Counted from the stretch's first letter, positions 1 through 5,945 are shown. The stretch is 7,915 bases of DNA from Methanoregula sp. (GCA_026394635.1 JAPKXV010000223.1:1-7915); one strand, 5' to 3'. A program made the numbers and translations. Notes: generated from the sequence alone by a model not told the origin.

Positions 1-923
1 ATCTCCTCTATCCCGGGCTTTGGCTGGAACGCGAGGTCAACCAGAGGGCCATGGATCTTGGTATTATATTGCTCCTGATCTGATCGTATTCCTTTAAAGA
101 GGGTAGAGAGCCCGAACTTCTTAAAGGGCGCCATCCGTGACTGTGTGTCTGAAAGGACATCCCCTTCAAAATCGAGATCCTTAAAGCCTGAATTTGAAAA
201 TTCGCGGTGCCAGATCTCGTTGATCTCCGGGGGGAGCGATCCGGTGCCTTTTCCCTCAAAGACATTGACACGGCCATGGAGTTTGAGTTCTTCGATCTTG
301 AACGTAGCGCCTTTGGGGAGGATCAGCTCGGACAGGTCGGAGATCTGGTCTACCGAAATGATCTTTTCATCACTTTCCGTATTAGGAGTGGTACCTATGG
401 TTCCAGCAACTTTTCCTGAAGAGGGGGGTGTATCAGCAGCACTGGGTTGAACTGGGTGGGGCAGGGAAGTTTTTTCAGGCTCATCAAAAATATCAAACTC
501 TATTGGGGGGGAAGGTGACGGTTTTTCTTCGGGAAGTGGCGCTTTTGAACCAATTTCTGCCATAATCTTTCCCAGCGACTCGCGCACATCCAAGGCGCTC
601 ATCCCGGGGACACTTCCGGTTGCGCCCACGCTCTTGTTAACATCAGGGGATGGAGGGGCATTACCCAAAGAAACGGGGACGTCCGGTGAAAGGGGTGGAT
701 TACTCTCCTGTTTCATGGATTCTGGTTCCTGAAGGGCACTTTGGGGAGGGATTCCCTGAGGTGGCTGGAGTGTTTCCTGTGCGGATTCGTTTATCTTTTT
801 GATGAGATCGCTCAAATCGCCGGTATCTCCACCAACTGTCGTTTGTTCAGGCCCGGCAGGGTCCTCCTGCCCGGCCTTTCTCTCCTTTTCCTTTGGCTTT
901 TTTAATGCGCCGAGAATCTTCAT
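1..923 (-). CDS. N-terminal part of a probable archaeal type II/IV secretion-type ATPase (GspE/FlaI-like), runs off left edge
   Basis: An open frame of 307 codons runs from ATG at 923 to the window edge, so the C-terminal part is missing. Residues 1-20 are lysine-rich. Residues 20 to about 195 are rich in Pro, Ser and Gln with short helical patches (LSDLIKKINES near 36, SALDVRESLGKIMAEIG near 110), and look disordered. From about 195 the chain becomes folded-looking (ISVDQISDLSELILPKGATF). Near 286-299 it has EQYNTKIHGPLVDL followed by PGIEEI. From memory, a 'Y(D/N)..IHGPLV' segment followed by 'G.EE.ERYW' occurs just ahead of the core of archaeal GspE/FlaI-type ATPases that power pilus or archaellum assembly. 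No Walker motifs are in view, so the assignment is tentative. The start fits: AGGTGA lies 10 nt upstream, and a TATA-like box lies about 50 nt upstream. A TTG 12 codons earlier is also in frame. The A24 peptidase at the far end of the window makes a pilus-type role more believable. Confidence 0.5.
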   Translation of the reverse strand, partial: MKILGALKKPKEKERKAGQEDPAGPEQTTVGGDTGDLSDLIKKINESAQETLQPPQGIPPQSALQEPESMKQESNPPLSPDVPVSLGNAPPSPDVNKSVGATGSVPGMSALDVRESLGKIMAEIGSKAPLPEEKPSPSPPIEFDIFDEPEKTSLPHPVQPSAADTPPSSGKVAGTIGTTPNTESDEKIISVDQISDLSELILPKGATFKIEELKLHGRVNVFEGKGTGSLPPEINEIWHREFSNSGFKDLDFEGDVLSDTQSRMAPFKKFGLSTLFKGIRSDQEQYNTKIHGPLVDLAFQPKPGIEE

Positions 924-933
924 CAGCGATGTG

Positions 934-939
934 TCACCT
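934..939 (-). promoter_or_regulatory. Ribosome binding site for the gene starting at 923
   Basis: The minus strand reads AGGTGA, matching the archaeal 16S anti-SD, with a 10-nt gap to ATG 923. It favours this ATG over the in-frame TTG at 959. Confidence 0.5.
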
Positions 940-972
940 GATCCTTCAGGATTTGTCAAACAGTAATCCCCC

Positions 973-981
973 CTTTATATC
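973..981 (-). promoter_or_regulatory. Probable TATA box (BoxA) for the gene starting at 923
   Basis: The minus strand reads GATATAAAG. Transcription would start about 25 nt further on, near 948, giving a leader of about 25 nt that includes the AGGTGA site. This suggests the gene has its own promoter as well as, or instead of, read-through from the roadblock genes upstream. Confidence 0.45.
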
Positions 982-1033
982 TCGATTGAGAACTAAAAAT
1001 TTGCTTAATTGATACATCTCCATTTTAGTATAT

Positions 1034-1134
1034 CTATTCTCTGGAGTTGCTCCGGATTTTTTTCATAATTTCTCTTGCCCGCATAAATTCATCCGGCACC
1101 GGAATTTTTTGGGGGGCTCACCACGAACAGGACT
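1034..1134 (-). pseudogene. Detached C-terminal tail of the 1135-1836 gene (two apparent homopolymer frameshifts)
   Basis: Beyond the TGA at 1137-1135 the coding signal continues. The +1 frame reads EVPEVLFVVSPPK from about 1148 down to 1107. After a further +1 shift the frame reads KIPVPDEFMRAREIMKKIRS and ends with NSRE and a TAG at 1036-1034. The breakpoints fall at a GGG run (plus-strand CCC 1145-1147) and at a C6A6 run (plus-strand T6G6, 1105-1116). Removing one base at each joins everything into a 266-residue protein (801 bases including the stop). The tail looks like a charged amphipathic helix. It may be a real decay event or a sequencing/assembly error; the homopolymer positions favour error. 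Confidence 0.55.
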
Positions 1135-1836
1135 TCAGGCACCTCCCTTAAGATCTGACTGGAGATTTTTAATCGCCACCCGCACCAGCCCGAGCTGGGC
1201 ATCGTTCTGGGTAAATACGCATAAAAACAGGTCATCGCATGGCGCAATGATGATCTTGTTTGTCGCGGTCTCCAGGATGAGCTGGTCCAATTCACCGATC
1301 TCCAGCTCGCGGGTGATCTTGACTCCCGCACGCAGGAGGTCTTCTGAGAGTGCCGCGACATGTTCGAAATCAGCTTTTCCCAGCGACTGGACGCTAAACC
1401 CTTCAAAAAAAGCTGATATGGCGATTACTCCGGGAAGCGTCAGTATCTTTTTAAGTTTTGTTTCATCAAGGAGATGCGGGATCTGTGCCGAAGTCCTTTT
1501 TTTATGCTCCGCCAGCATCAGTCCTTCGTTATCACATATCTCAACAGATTTCTGGAACTCGTCTTCACTATACGAGCGCAACCTGAATGTCTGCTGGTAA
1601 CCTGCCTCGTCGGATTGCACGGAACTCATATGAACGAGAGCAGATTTTCCCTTAAAAGAGCCACTCATATCCTTAAAATAGGCAGCGATCAGGTCACCAT
1701 GATTCGTGAGTAAGAACCCCTGCCCCAGCTGGGTATCGATCTCAACTGCTCCCCGGAATTCCATCAGCTGCTGGTTGGCTCCCTCTTCCTGCGGGTTTGC
1801 AATAACCCCGCAATCCGTCCCTGCCGGAAGTTTCAT
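1135..1836 (-). CDS. DUF2226-like plus roadblock/LC7 two-domain protein, probably C-terminally frameshifted
   Basis: As read, the protein has 233 residues. Residues 1-105 resemble the N-terminal DUF2226-like/DUF4388-like module: a MKLPAG start, then GFLLTNHGDLIAAYFKDMSG, a 'display surface' hairpin followed by a helix. Residues 127-226 fit a roadblock/LC7 domain (LPGVIAISAFFEGFSVQSLG, then LDQLILETATNKIIIAPCDD, then a closing helix LVRVAIKNLQ). I chose ATG 1836 because the paralogue at 2409 also starts M-x-L-P. A TTG two codons earlier (1842) is the alternative. The start lies 2 nt after the stop of the upstream roadblock gene and has no clear SD, so translation is probably coupled. The ending GGA-stop looks artificial: a coding-like tail continues in other frames to a stop at 1034 (separate entry). 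It probably acts in the cytoplasm as a scaffold or dimerisation partner; no catalytic motif is seen. Confidence 0.8.
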   Translation of the reverse strand: MKLPAGTDCGVIANPQEEGANQQLMEFRGAVEIDTQLGQGFLLTNHGDLIAAYFKDMSGSFKGKSALVHMSSVQSDEAGYQQTFRLRSYSEDEFQKSVEICDNEGLMLAEHKKRTSAQIPHLLDETKLKKILTLPGVIAISAFFEGFSVQSLGKADFEHVAALSEDLLRAGVKITRELEIGELDQLILETATNKIIIAPCDDLFLCVFTQNDAQLGLVRVAIKNLQSDLKGGA

Positions 1837-1838
1837 GA

Positions 1839-2186
1839 TCAAAGCGCAGCGATGATTCTTTCTTTACTTTTCTTGAGTTCGTACCGTATCCTGCCGATAT
1901 TGGAGGAGCTGTCCGCAACAATCGCAATCAATTCGTCTGCGGAGAGTGGTGAGAGGATGATCGGACCTTTTTCCAGCTCAACGAGCATCTGGGTAAGTTC
2001 TCCCTTCCCCAGCGTCGTGCCCATTGCTTCCGATGTTCCAAGGCCTGTAGATGCCATGGCGCCAAGAGCTTCTAGATCAACTTTTCCCGAGACCGCACTC
2101 TCAATTACAAACCCATCCCTTCCAACAACCACCGCGGCTGAAACTCCTTCTACTTTTAAAAATTCTTCGAGTAACGGTTTTAACAT
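1839..2186 (-). CDS. Roadblock/LC7 domain protein
   Basis: This 115-residue protein is almost entirely one roadblock/LC7 domain. Helix 1 is LLEEFLKVEGVSAAVVVGRD, followed by GFVIES, then the central helix (ALGAMASTGLGTSEAMG). Next is the strand pair LTQMLVELEKGPIILSPLSA and DELIAIVADSSSNIG, and a closing basic helix (RIRYELKKSKERI). Such proteins are small dimeric scaffolds; MglB is the bacterial example, which regulates the GTPase MglA in polarity control. No partner GTPase is visible here. I chose ATG 2186 because GGTGA lies 4 nt upstream and the domain starts at once. A GTG at 2216 would add ten residues (MNNSIISGDT) that look like leader. It is the first gene of a minus-strand operon; the next gene begins 2 nt after its stop. 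It could dimerise with the roadblock domain of that neighbour. Confidence 0.92.
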   Translation of the reverse strand: MLKPLLEEFLKVEGVSAAVVVGRDGFVIESAVSGKVDLEALGAMASTGLGTSEAMGTTLGKGELTQMLVELEKGPIILSPLSADELIAIVADSSSNIGRIRYELKKSKERIIAAL

Positions 2187-2190
2187 CGTG

Positions 2191-2195
2191 TCACC
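2191..2195 (-). promoter_or_regulatory. Ribosome binding site deciding the roadblock gene start at 2186
   Basis: The minus strand reads GTGGTGA, with GGTGA ending 4 nt before ATG 2186. The alternative GTG start at 2216 would lie upstream of this site and has no comparable site of its own. Confidence 0.5.
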
Positions 2196-2259
2196 ACTGA
2201 TAATTGAATTGTTCACGTCTTGTTCTATTAATACTTTAGGCTAAAAGATTAAGATTTAG

Positions 2260-2272
2260 GATTTATTTTAAA
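2260..2272 (-). promoter_or_regulatory. Possible TATA box for the minus-strand roadblock operon
   Basis: The 192-bp gap between divergent genes (2217-2408) is AT-rich. On the minus strand TAAAATAAATCC is the best BoxA-like stretch; it would place initiation near 2235 and give a leader of about 50 nt. The match is weak. Confidence 0.3.
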
Positions 2273-2373
2273 AAAGAAGAGAGATCTCACACTTTTAAAA
2301 AATTCACAAAATACCTGGACAATCTCACCATGCCCTGATGGTCTTCTACTGCCTAGGGAGAGCGCCCCAATAA

Positions 2374-2383
2374 GGTTTAAACC
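2374..2383 (+). promoter_or_regulatory. Possible TATA box (palindromic GGTTTAAACC) for the plus-strand operon
   Basis: TTTAAA sits inside a 10-bp palindrome about 30 nt before ATG 2409, so the transcript would be nearly leaderless. This fits the lack of a good SD before that ATG. A second AT-rich candidate (CTTTTAAAAAAT, about 2292-2303) would give a leader of about 85 nt. The palindrome could also be a regulator site. Confidence 0.3.
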
Positions 2384-2408
2384 CAAAAACGATGACAATA
2401 GAGATATT

Positions 2409-3086
2409 ATGCAGCTCCCACGCGGGAAATTCCGTTCCATAAAAAAAGGAATTTCTCTGGGAGAGATACTTGACGGGATGGCAACCTCAGGATTTTCAGG
2501 CATCTGCTCCTTTTCATCAGCGACGATCAAGGGCACCTTGGTATTTAAGGGCGGGGTAATAATTCTTGCAAAAGTCCAGGACCAGTATGGTGACCCTGCG
2601 GTGATCGAAGCCCGGTTAGTGGTGGGCCAGGTGATTGACGCAGTGCTCTCCGATCTCGATGGTACGCAGGTGCAACTGGCACTGGAATTCAATAAACATG
2701 CCCATGTCCAGAAGGCAGGAAACTGGCAGGAAGTTTTCCCGCAGAAGGAGAAGTTGCCGGTTGTGCAGGATACCCGGAAAAAGCATGTACCGGGCCAAAT
2801 GGCTGATTCGATAAAGAGCGATTTCATCAAGCCCGTGCCCGTCACTTCTGCAGGTTCGGCTTTTCCTTCCGGGCCTGATAAAAATCGGACAACGGATAAT
2901 TCCCTGGATACCCAAAAACCACCCGTGCAGGAACCGGCCCCACAACAAGATACTCCACTATCCTCTGCGGAGAAGGAGTTTGAAACGTTCGACTCCATGG
3001 ACCTTGAGGATGTGACCCAGAAAATCCGCAGGGATTCCAAAATTCTTCTCAAACAGCTCGAGCTGGACCATCTGATGGAAAAATAG
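2409..3086 (+). CDS. DUF2226-like domain protein with disordered linker and conserved-looking C-terminal helix
   Basis: The protein has 225 residues in three parts. Residues 1-95 are a DUF2226-like/DUF4388-like module: a MQLPRGKF start, ISLGEILDGMATSGFSGICS, then IKGTLVFKGGVIILAKVQDQ, then a helix through about 80. Residues 100-185 are a Pro/Gln/Ser/Lys-rich linker (for example KPPVQEPAPQQD) that looks disordered. Residues 186-225 are a charged, probably helical tail (EFETFDSMDLEDVTQKIRRD, then SKILLKQLELDHL) that could dock to a partner. There is no signal peptide or membrane segment, so a cytoplasmic adaptor is likely. The M-x-L-P start and module match the 1836 gene across the divergent promoter, suggesting duplication. 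The membrane-anchored roadblock gene follows about 20 nt later, probably in the same transcript. DUF2226 is my recollection of the family, not a search result. Confidence 0.8.
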   Translation: MQLPRGKFRSIKKGISLGEILDGMATSGFSGICSFSSATIKGTLVFKGGVIILAKVQDQYGDPAVIEARLVVGQVIDAVLSDLDGTQVQLALEFNKHAHVQKAGNWQEVFPQKEKLPVVQDTRKKHVPGQMADSIKSDFIKPVPVTSAGSAFPSGPDKNRTTDNSLDTQKPPVQEPAPQQDTPLSSAEKEFETFDSMDLEDVTQKIRRDSKILLKQLELDHLMEK

Positions 3087-3105
3087 ACATTAAGAAGGGA
3101 TTTTT

Positions 3106-3699
3106 ATCGAACTCAACATTCTGGGGATTACGGATATCGTCACTATAACCATCATCTGCATCATTATCGCATTCACCATCGCCATCGCGTGGTTCCGGAT
3201 AAAAAAATTCAAGAAACAGCATGAACAGGTTATTGGAGGACCTTCTGCTGATGAGATCTTTAACCTTGTGTCAAAAGTGAAATACCCCGCAGGGGATGCG
3301 GCAAAATATGGTCAGGCACGGGAAATTCCGGTAAAATCCGTGCCTAGCGAAACCGAAAAAAACGGAAAAAAAATAGAGCTGTTAAAGAACCGGATTGATA
3401 TCACGGACAGCCTTCGGGCTCTTGCCGAGAAGTATTCAATTCTGGAGATTACGCTTGCCTCTGATGACGGGCTTGTCCTTGCATCATCGGCAAAACGCGA
3501 TGTACAGGCAGATGCCGCACGATACAGCCAGATCATCAAACGCCAGGAAGCCACCGATGAGCCCGGTGTCATCCTGTTCGAACTCTATCACAAGGAGGCG
3601 CATATCATCGGAATAATCAGAGAGGAGCTGGACCTCCCTCACAACTGGAGAAAGGAGATAAGGGAAGATACAAAAGGTATTTTACAGTGGTGGTTATAA
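3106..3699 (+). CDS. Membrane-anchored roadblock/LC7-like protein; no canonical start codon
   Basis: The frame opens after a TAA at 3091-3093 and ends at TAA 3697-3699. From 3106 it encodes about 197 residues. Residues 5-28 form a convincing single transmembrane helix (ITDIVTITIICIIIAFTIAI), followed by AWFRIKKFKK, so the C-terminal part should be cytoplasmic by the positive-inside rule. A linker follows. The last 100 residues (ITDSLRALAEKYSILEITLA, then SDDGLVLASSAK, ending DTKGILQWWL) resemble a short or divergent roadblock domain. There is no ATG, GTG or TTG in this frame before GTG 3268, which would remove the membrane helix. I placed the start at ATC 3106 because the purine run AAGAAGGGA ends 5 nt upstream; ATT 3100 and CTG 3121 are alternatives. 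The gene sits about 20 nt after the DUF2226-like gene and just ahead of MinD, so it could recruit them to the membrane. Confidence 0.75.
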   Translation: MELNILGITDIVTITIICIIIAFTIAIAWFRIKKFKKQHEQVIGGPSADEIFNLVSKVKYPAGDAAKYGQAREIPVKSVPSETEKNGKKIELLKNRIDITDSLRALAEKYSILEITLASDDGLVLASSAKRDVQADAARYSQIIKRQEATDEPGVILFELYHKEAHIIGIIREELDLPHNWRKEIREDTKGILQWWL

Positions 3700-3727
3700 C
3701 TGAATTATGAAGATAAATTGATAAATC

Positions 3728-3736
3728 TTATATAAA
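3728..3736 (+). promoter_or_regulatory. TATA box for the MinD gene
   Basis: TTATATAAA is the clearest archaeal BoxA in the window. Initiation about 25 nt on (near 3756) leaves a leader of about 18 nt containing the AGGTG site. A second TATA-like run (ATATATAA, 3751-3758) lies too close to the ATG to act at the usual distance for a leadered transcript. MinD therefore probably has its own promoter in addition to any read-through from the genes upstream. Confidence 0.6.
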
Positions 3737-3764
3737 TTAGGCAAAAATTCATATATAACCGTAC

Positions 3765-3769
3765 AGGTG
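3765..3769 (+). promoter_or_regulatory. Ribosome binding site for MinD
   Basis: AGGTG with a 4-nt gap to ATG 3774. Confidence 0.5.
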
Positions 3770-3773
3770 CTGA

Positions 3774-4559
3774 ATGGTCAAGGTATACACAATTGCATCC
3801 GGTAAAGGAGGTACCGGGAAGACTACCGTTTCTGTCAATCTTGGAACGATGCTCTCGCAGCTCGGAAAAGAAACGTTCCTGATGGACGCGGATATCGGGA
3901 TGGCGAATGTCGGCCTCATCCTTGGTCTCCAGGACGCACCGGTTACCCTCCATGAGATACTTGCCGGCAAAGGCACGTTAAACGAAGCGATTTATGAAGG
4001 CCCTGCCGGACTGAAAGTCATACCGAGCGGATTGTCCCTCCAGGGGTTCCAGCAGGCAGATCCCGAGCGGATCCGGGATGTGATGGCAGATATTATCAAG
4101 CGGTGTGAGTTTCTGCTGATCGATGCTCCTGCCGGCATCAGCAAGGACGGGGTGGTCCCCCTTGCCGTCGCGGATGAGGTTATCCTTGTAGTGAACCCCG
4201 AACTTTCATCGATTGTCGATGCCCTCAAGACCAAGATCCTCACCGAGGTTGTCGGGGGTCAGGTACTCGGGTCTATTATCAACCGGGTTGACCAGGACAA
4301 GATCGATGTCATCACCAAGAAGATGGAGAAAGTCCTCGGCGTGAAAGTCCTCGGGATCATACCCGAAGATTCCAACGTCCGCAGGGCATCCGCGGCAAAG
4401 ACACCCATTGTCTTAAAATATCCGACCTCTCCCGCAAGCCTCGCATTCAAGCGGATCGCTTCGGAACTTATCGGGGTTACCTACAAGGAAGAGAAAGCTG
4501 CAGTGCCTAGGGAAGGGTTCATCGACCGGTTCTCAAAAGCCCTGTTCAAGAGAAAATAA
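3774..4559 (+). CDS. minD: MinD/ParA-family ATPase (MinD-like)
   Basis: The protein has 261 residues, the usual MinD length. It carries the deviant Walker A motif SGKGGTGKTT (residues 9-18; signature lysine K11 and P-loop lysine K16). The A'-type motif is FLMDADIGMANVG (D38, D40), and Walker B is FLLIDAPAG (D117). These residues mark an ATP-dependent dimerising SIMIBI NTPase. MinD proteins cycle between membrane and cytoplasm and position other machinery. Archaeal MinD homologues often act outside cell division; Haloferax MinD4 affects archaellum and chemoreceptor placement. Residues about 244-261 (PREGFIDRFSKALFKRK) look like a short amphipathic basic helix, comparable to the membrane-targeting sequence of bacterial MinD. 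No MinC or MinE is in the window. Neighbouring roadblock, DUF2226-like and V4R genes suggest a role in a signalling or positioning module, which is inference. The start is supported by SD spacing. Confidence 0.93.
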   Translation: MVKVYTIASGKGGTGKTTVSVNLGTMLSQLGKETFLMDADIGMANVGLILGLQDAPVTLHEILAGKGTLNEAIYEGPAGLKVIPSGLSLQGFQQADPERIRDVMADIIKRCEFLLIDAPAGISKDGVVPLAVADEVILVVNPELSSIVDALKTKILTEVVGGQVLGSIINRVDQDKIDVITKKMEKVLGVKVLGIIPEDSNVRRASAAKTPIVLKYPTSPASLAFKRIASELIGVTYKEEKAAVPREGFIDRFSKALFKRK

Positions 4560-4572
4560 AACACCGTTCATC

Positions 4573-4592
4573 TCTTTTTAATTTTTTAATAG
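4573..4592 (+). terminator. T-rich terminator after MinD
   Basis: CTTTTTAATTTTTTAAT begins about 15 nt after the MinD stop, followed by another T run at 4600-4606. Runs of T suffice for archaeal termination. No strong hairpin precedes it. Confidence 0.5.
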
Positions 4593-4606
4593 GTTGTGGT
4601 TTTTTT

Positions 4607-4618
4607 CAACGATCGTTG
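4607..4618. repeat. 12-bp perfect palindrome CAACGATCGTTG
   Basis: It lies between the MinD terminator and the MITE-like element. It could bind a dimeric regulator or be chance; no gene starts nearby. Confidence 0.25.
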
Positions 4619-4640
4619 CAGGGTTGGAACACTAAAAAAT

Positions 4641-4655
4641 GGCTCTGTAGAAATC
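4641..4655 (+). repeat. Left terminal inverted repeat of the MITE-like element
   Basis: GGCTCTGTAGAAATC; exact reverse complement of 4768-4782. Confidence 0.9.
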
Positions 4656-4767
4656 CTTGTACTCACATCATTACCGGAGACCATGATGAACCGGTTTTCG
4701 ATAGATATCGCAAGGGGGGCTGCCGCAGTGGCGGGGGCGAAGCCCCCAAGAACGTTATGAAAACGAT

Positions 4768-4782
4768 GATTTCTACAGAGCC
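4768..4782 (-). repeat. Right terminal inverted repeat of the MITE-like element
   Basis: GATTTCTACAGAGCC on the plus strand; exact reverse complement of 4641-4655. Confidence 0.9.
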
Positions 4783-4801
4783 TAAAAACCGGGAAACTCT
4801 T

Positions 4802-4808
4802 AAAAAAA
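4802..4808 (-). terminator. T-run terminator after the V4R gene
   Basis: The minus strand has seven T residues starting 10 nt past the V4R stop codon. It lies just outside the MITE-like element, which therefore falls between two opposing terminators. Confidence 0.4.
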
Positions 4809-4817
4809 GGTACCATG

Positions 4818-5945
4818 TTACTGGGGACTTTCGGGTTTATTGGTGATTGTAAAGACGCAATGTTCATCGCCTTTTGACCGGCACTTGATCTCTTTTGCCT
4901 GCACTTTGATGCCAAATGAGACTTCGATAATTCCCGCAAGAAGCCCGGCGGTGCAGAAGCAGACATTTTTACCGGTATTTCCAAATGCCTCGGACTCGAC
5001 CGTGTGCGAGAGCGTCATCGTCTTGGTCTTTGCAGCCTCGTTCCATTCCGTTTTAATGATACTGAACCATCCCATCTGGGAGTAGACGGCAAACGCCATG
5101 TCGGAGAGGATATTTGGTTTGTCGATCCCCATTTTTTTATAGTGCCCGACATTTTCCTTGCCCATATCCATATATGCTCGGTAGTTGACCCCTCCCGCCG
5201 GCAACTCACCCATCGTCTTTTTTAAGGAGGTCATCATGGAGGTAAAAATGAAGCGTGGCATCATGACTACCGGATCATCAATCAGCTTTATCCTGCCGTC
5301 AAGGGGTTTATGCTCGATGTATTCCGTTATGGCAGAGTCACCTTTCACGATTGCCTGTGCCTTGAACTTCCAGCTGGATTCAACCTGATCGGCAACAAAC
5401 TCACAGATGTCATCTCCTTTGGCGTGGCATCTGGTCTCCAGGCAGAACCAGTTTTTACCGGAAACGGCGCTCAGAACGCCCTCAATCCAACCCTGGTGAA
5501 TGCCACAGATGGGCATGTTCCATTCTTTCATGACCTGCGATTCAAAGGTCTGTTTCGTGCGCAGTACGATCCTTTTATCACTCTGCTCCACAAGCTCGAA
5601 CGGTGCACCCCAACCCTGCTGGTGCTGGAGCTTGAACACGAGCATGAGAAATTCGGCCGGTTTGAGGTTCATTCCCAGTTTTTTTAGCAGGTTGTTGAGC
5701 CCGACAGACCCCATACCGACAGACCGGAAGAGTTTGCGGACTGCCTGCACGGCAAGTTTCCTGCTCAGGTTGGCTTCATACATTTCATAGATTGCTTTTA
5801 CGAGATAATTCGGGTTACTTGCCGTCCTGACGCCAAAAACCGAATACGAACCGGCGAGGGGATCCATCTCGATGTAGGGGGTGATGTCCTTTTCCCCTTT
5901 AAGAAGGGCTTCAAAATCCTCGCGCCTGATCTTCTTTTTTTCCAT
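4818..5945 (-). CDS. Tandem V4R-domain protein
   Basis: The protein has 375 residues, apparently two copies of a unit of about 185 residues. The first V4R-type half has C147 in PICGIHQGWIEGVLSA, then ETRCHAKGDDICEF with C173 and C181. The second has C331 in CFCTAGLLAGIIEVSFGIKV, then EIKCRSKGDEHCVF with C355 and C363. The three cysteines fall at matching places in both halves. V4R (4-vinyl reductase-like) domains bind small hydrophobic ligands or metals and occur as sensor domains in archaea and bacteria (as in XylR/DmpR-type regulators and BchJ). No DNA-binding, kinase or membrane segment is seen, so it is probably a cytoplasmic ligand-sensing or scaffold protein. ATG 5945 is the first in-frame start and lacks a clear SD. 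It is convergent with MinD and downstream of the 6645 gene on the same strand, with an 88-nt gap holding a T-run and TATA-like DNA. Confidence 0.85.
   Translation of the reverse strand: MEKKKIRREDFEALLKGEKDITPYIEMDPLAGSYSVFGVRTASNPNYLVKAIYEMYEANLSRKLAVQAVRKLFRSVGMGSVGLNNLLKKLGMNLKPAEFLMLVFKLQHQQGWGAPFELVEQSDKRIVLRTKQTFESQVMKEWNMPICGIHQGWIEGVLSAVSGKNWFCLETRCHAKGDDICEFVADQVESSWKFKAQAIVKGDSAITEYIEHKPLDGRIKLIDDPVVMMPRFIFTSMMTSLKKTMGELPAGGVNYRAYMDMGKENVGHYKKMGIDKPNILSDMAFAVYSQMGWFSIIKTEWNEAAKTKTMTLSHTVESEAFGNTGKNVCFCTAGLLAGIIEVSFGIKVQAKEIKCRSKGDEHCVFTITNKPESPQ

Larger units (their letters stand above)
4641..4782. mobile_element. MITE-like non-autonomous element (142 bp)
   Basis: The element is bounded by perfect 15-bp terminal inverted repeats, GGCTCTGTAGAAATC and GATTTCTACAGAGCC. 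The similarity may extend imperfectly some 10 bp inward. The flanks are TAAAAAAT (4633-4640) and TAAAAACC (4783-4790), which match at 6 of 8 positions and could be a decayed 8-bp target duplication. The interior has no gene. It holds GC-rich self-complementary DNA with two exclusive pairings: GGGGGC (4733-4738) with GCCCCC (4742-4747), or GGGGGCT (4715-4721) with AGCCCCC (4741-4747). The GG-NN-CTGT end and 8-bp duplication recall IS6-type ends, but the parent element is not visible here, so the family is open. It sits in the gap between the convergent MinD and V4R genes, where insertion would do little harm. Confidence 0.65.

Noticed and set aside
1105..1116. Programmed frameshifting at the C6A6 run
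   Set aside because: The shift needed is +1, not the usual -1 at such runs, and a second shift 30 nt upstream is also needed; indel errors are simpler.
1109..1600. Open frame on the plus strand opposite the DUF2226-like/roadblock gene
   Set aside because: Rich in Ser, Arg and Cys with no domain, and lies wholly antisense to a gene with clear domains.
2249..3052. Long 267-codon open frame on the minus strand
   Set aside because: Antisense to the DUF2226-like gene and composition (Ser/Cys/Trp-rich) is that of a shadow frame; no SD or domain.
3075..3086. ATG at 3075 as start of the membrane-anchored roadblock gene
   Set aside because: It is in the frame of the upstream gene and meets its TAG three codons later.
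4641..4782. CRISPR repeat or structured RNA instead of a mobile element
   Set aside because: Only two copies in inverted orientation at the ends of one unit, with flanking partial direct repeats; no regular repeat-spacer array.
4616..4846. Small plus-strand open frame crossing the MinD-V4R gap
   Set aside because: It runs straight through the MITE-like element and into the antisense of the V4R gene; no coding character.
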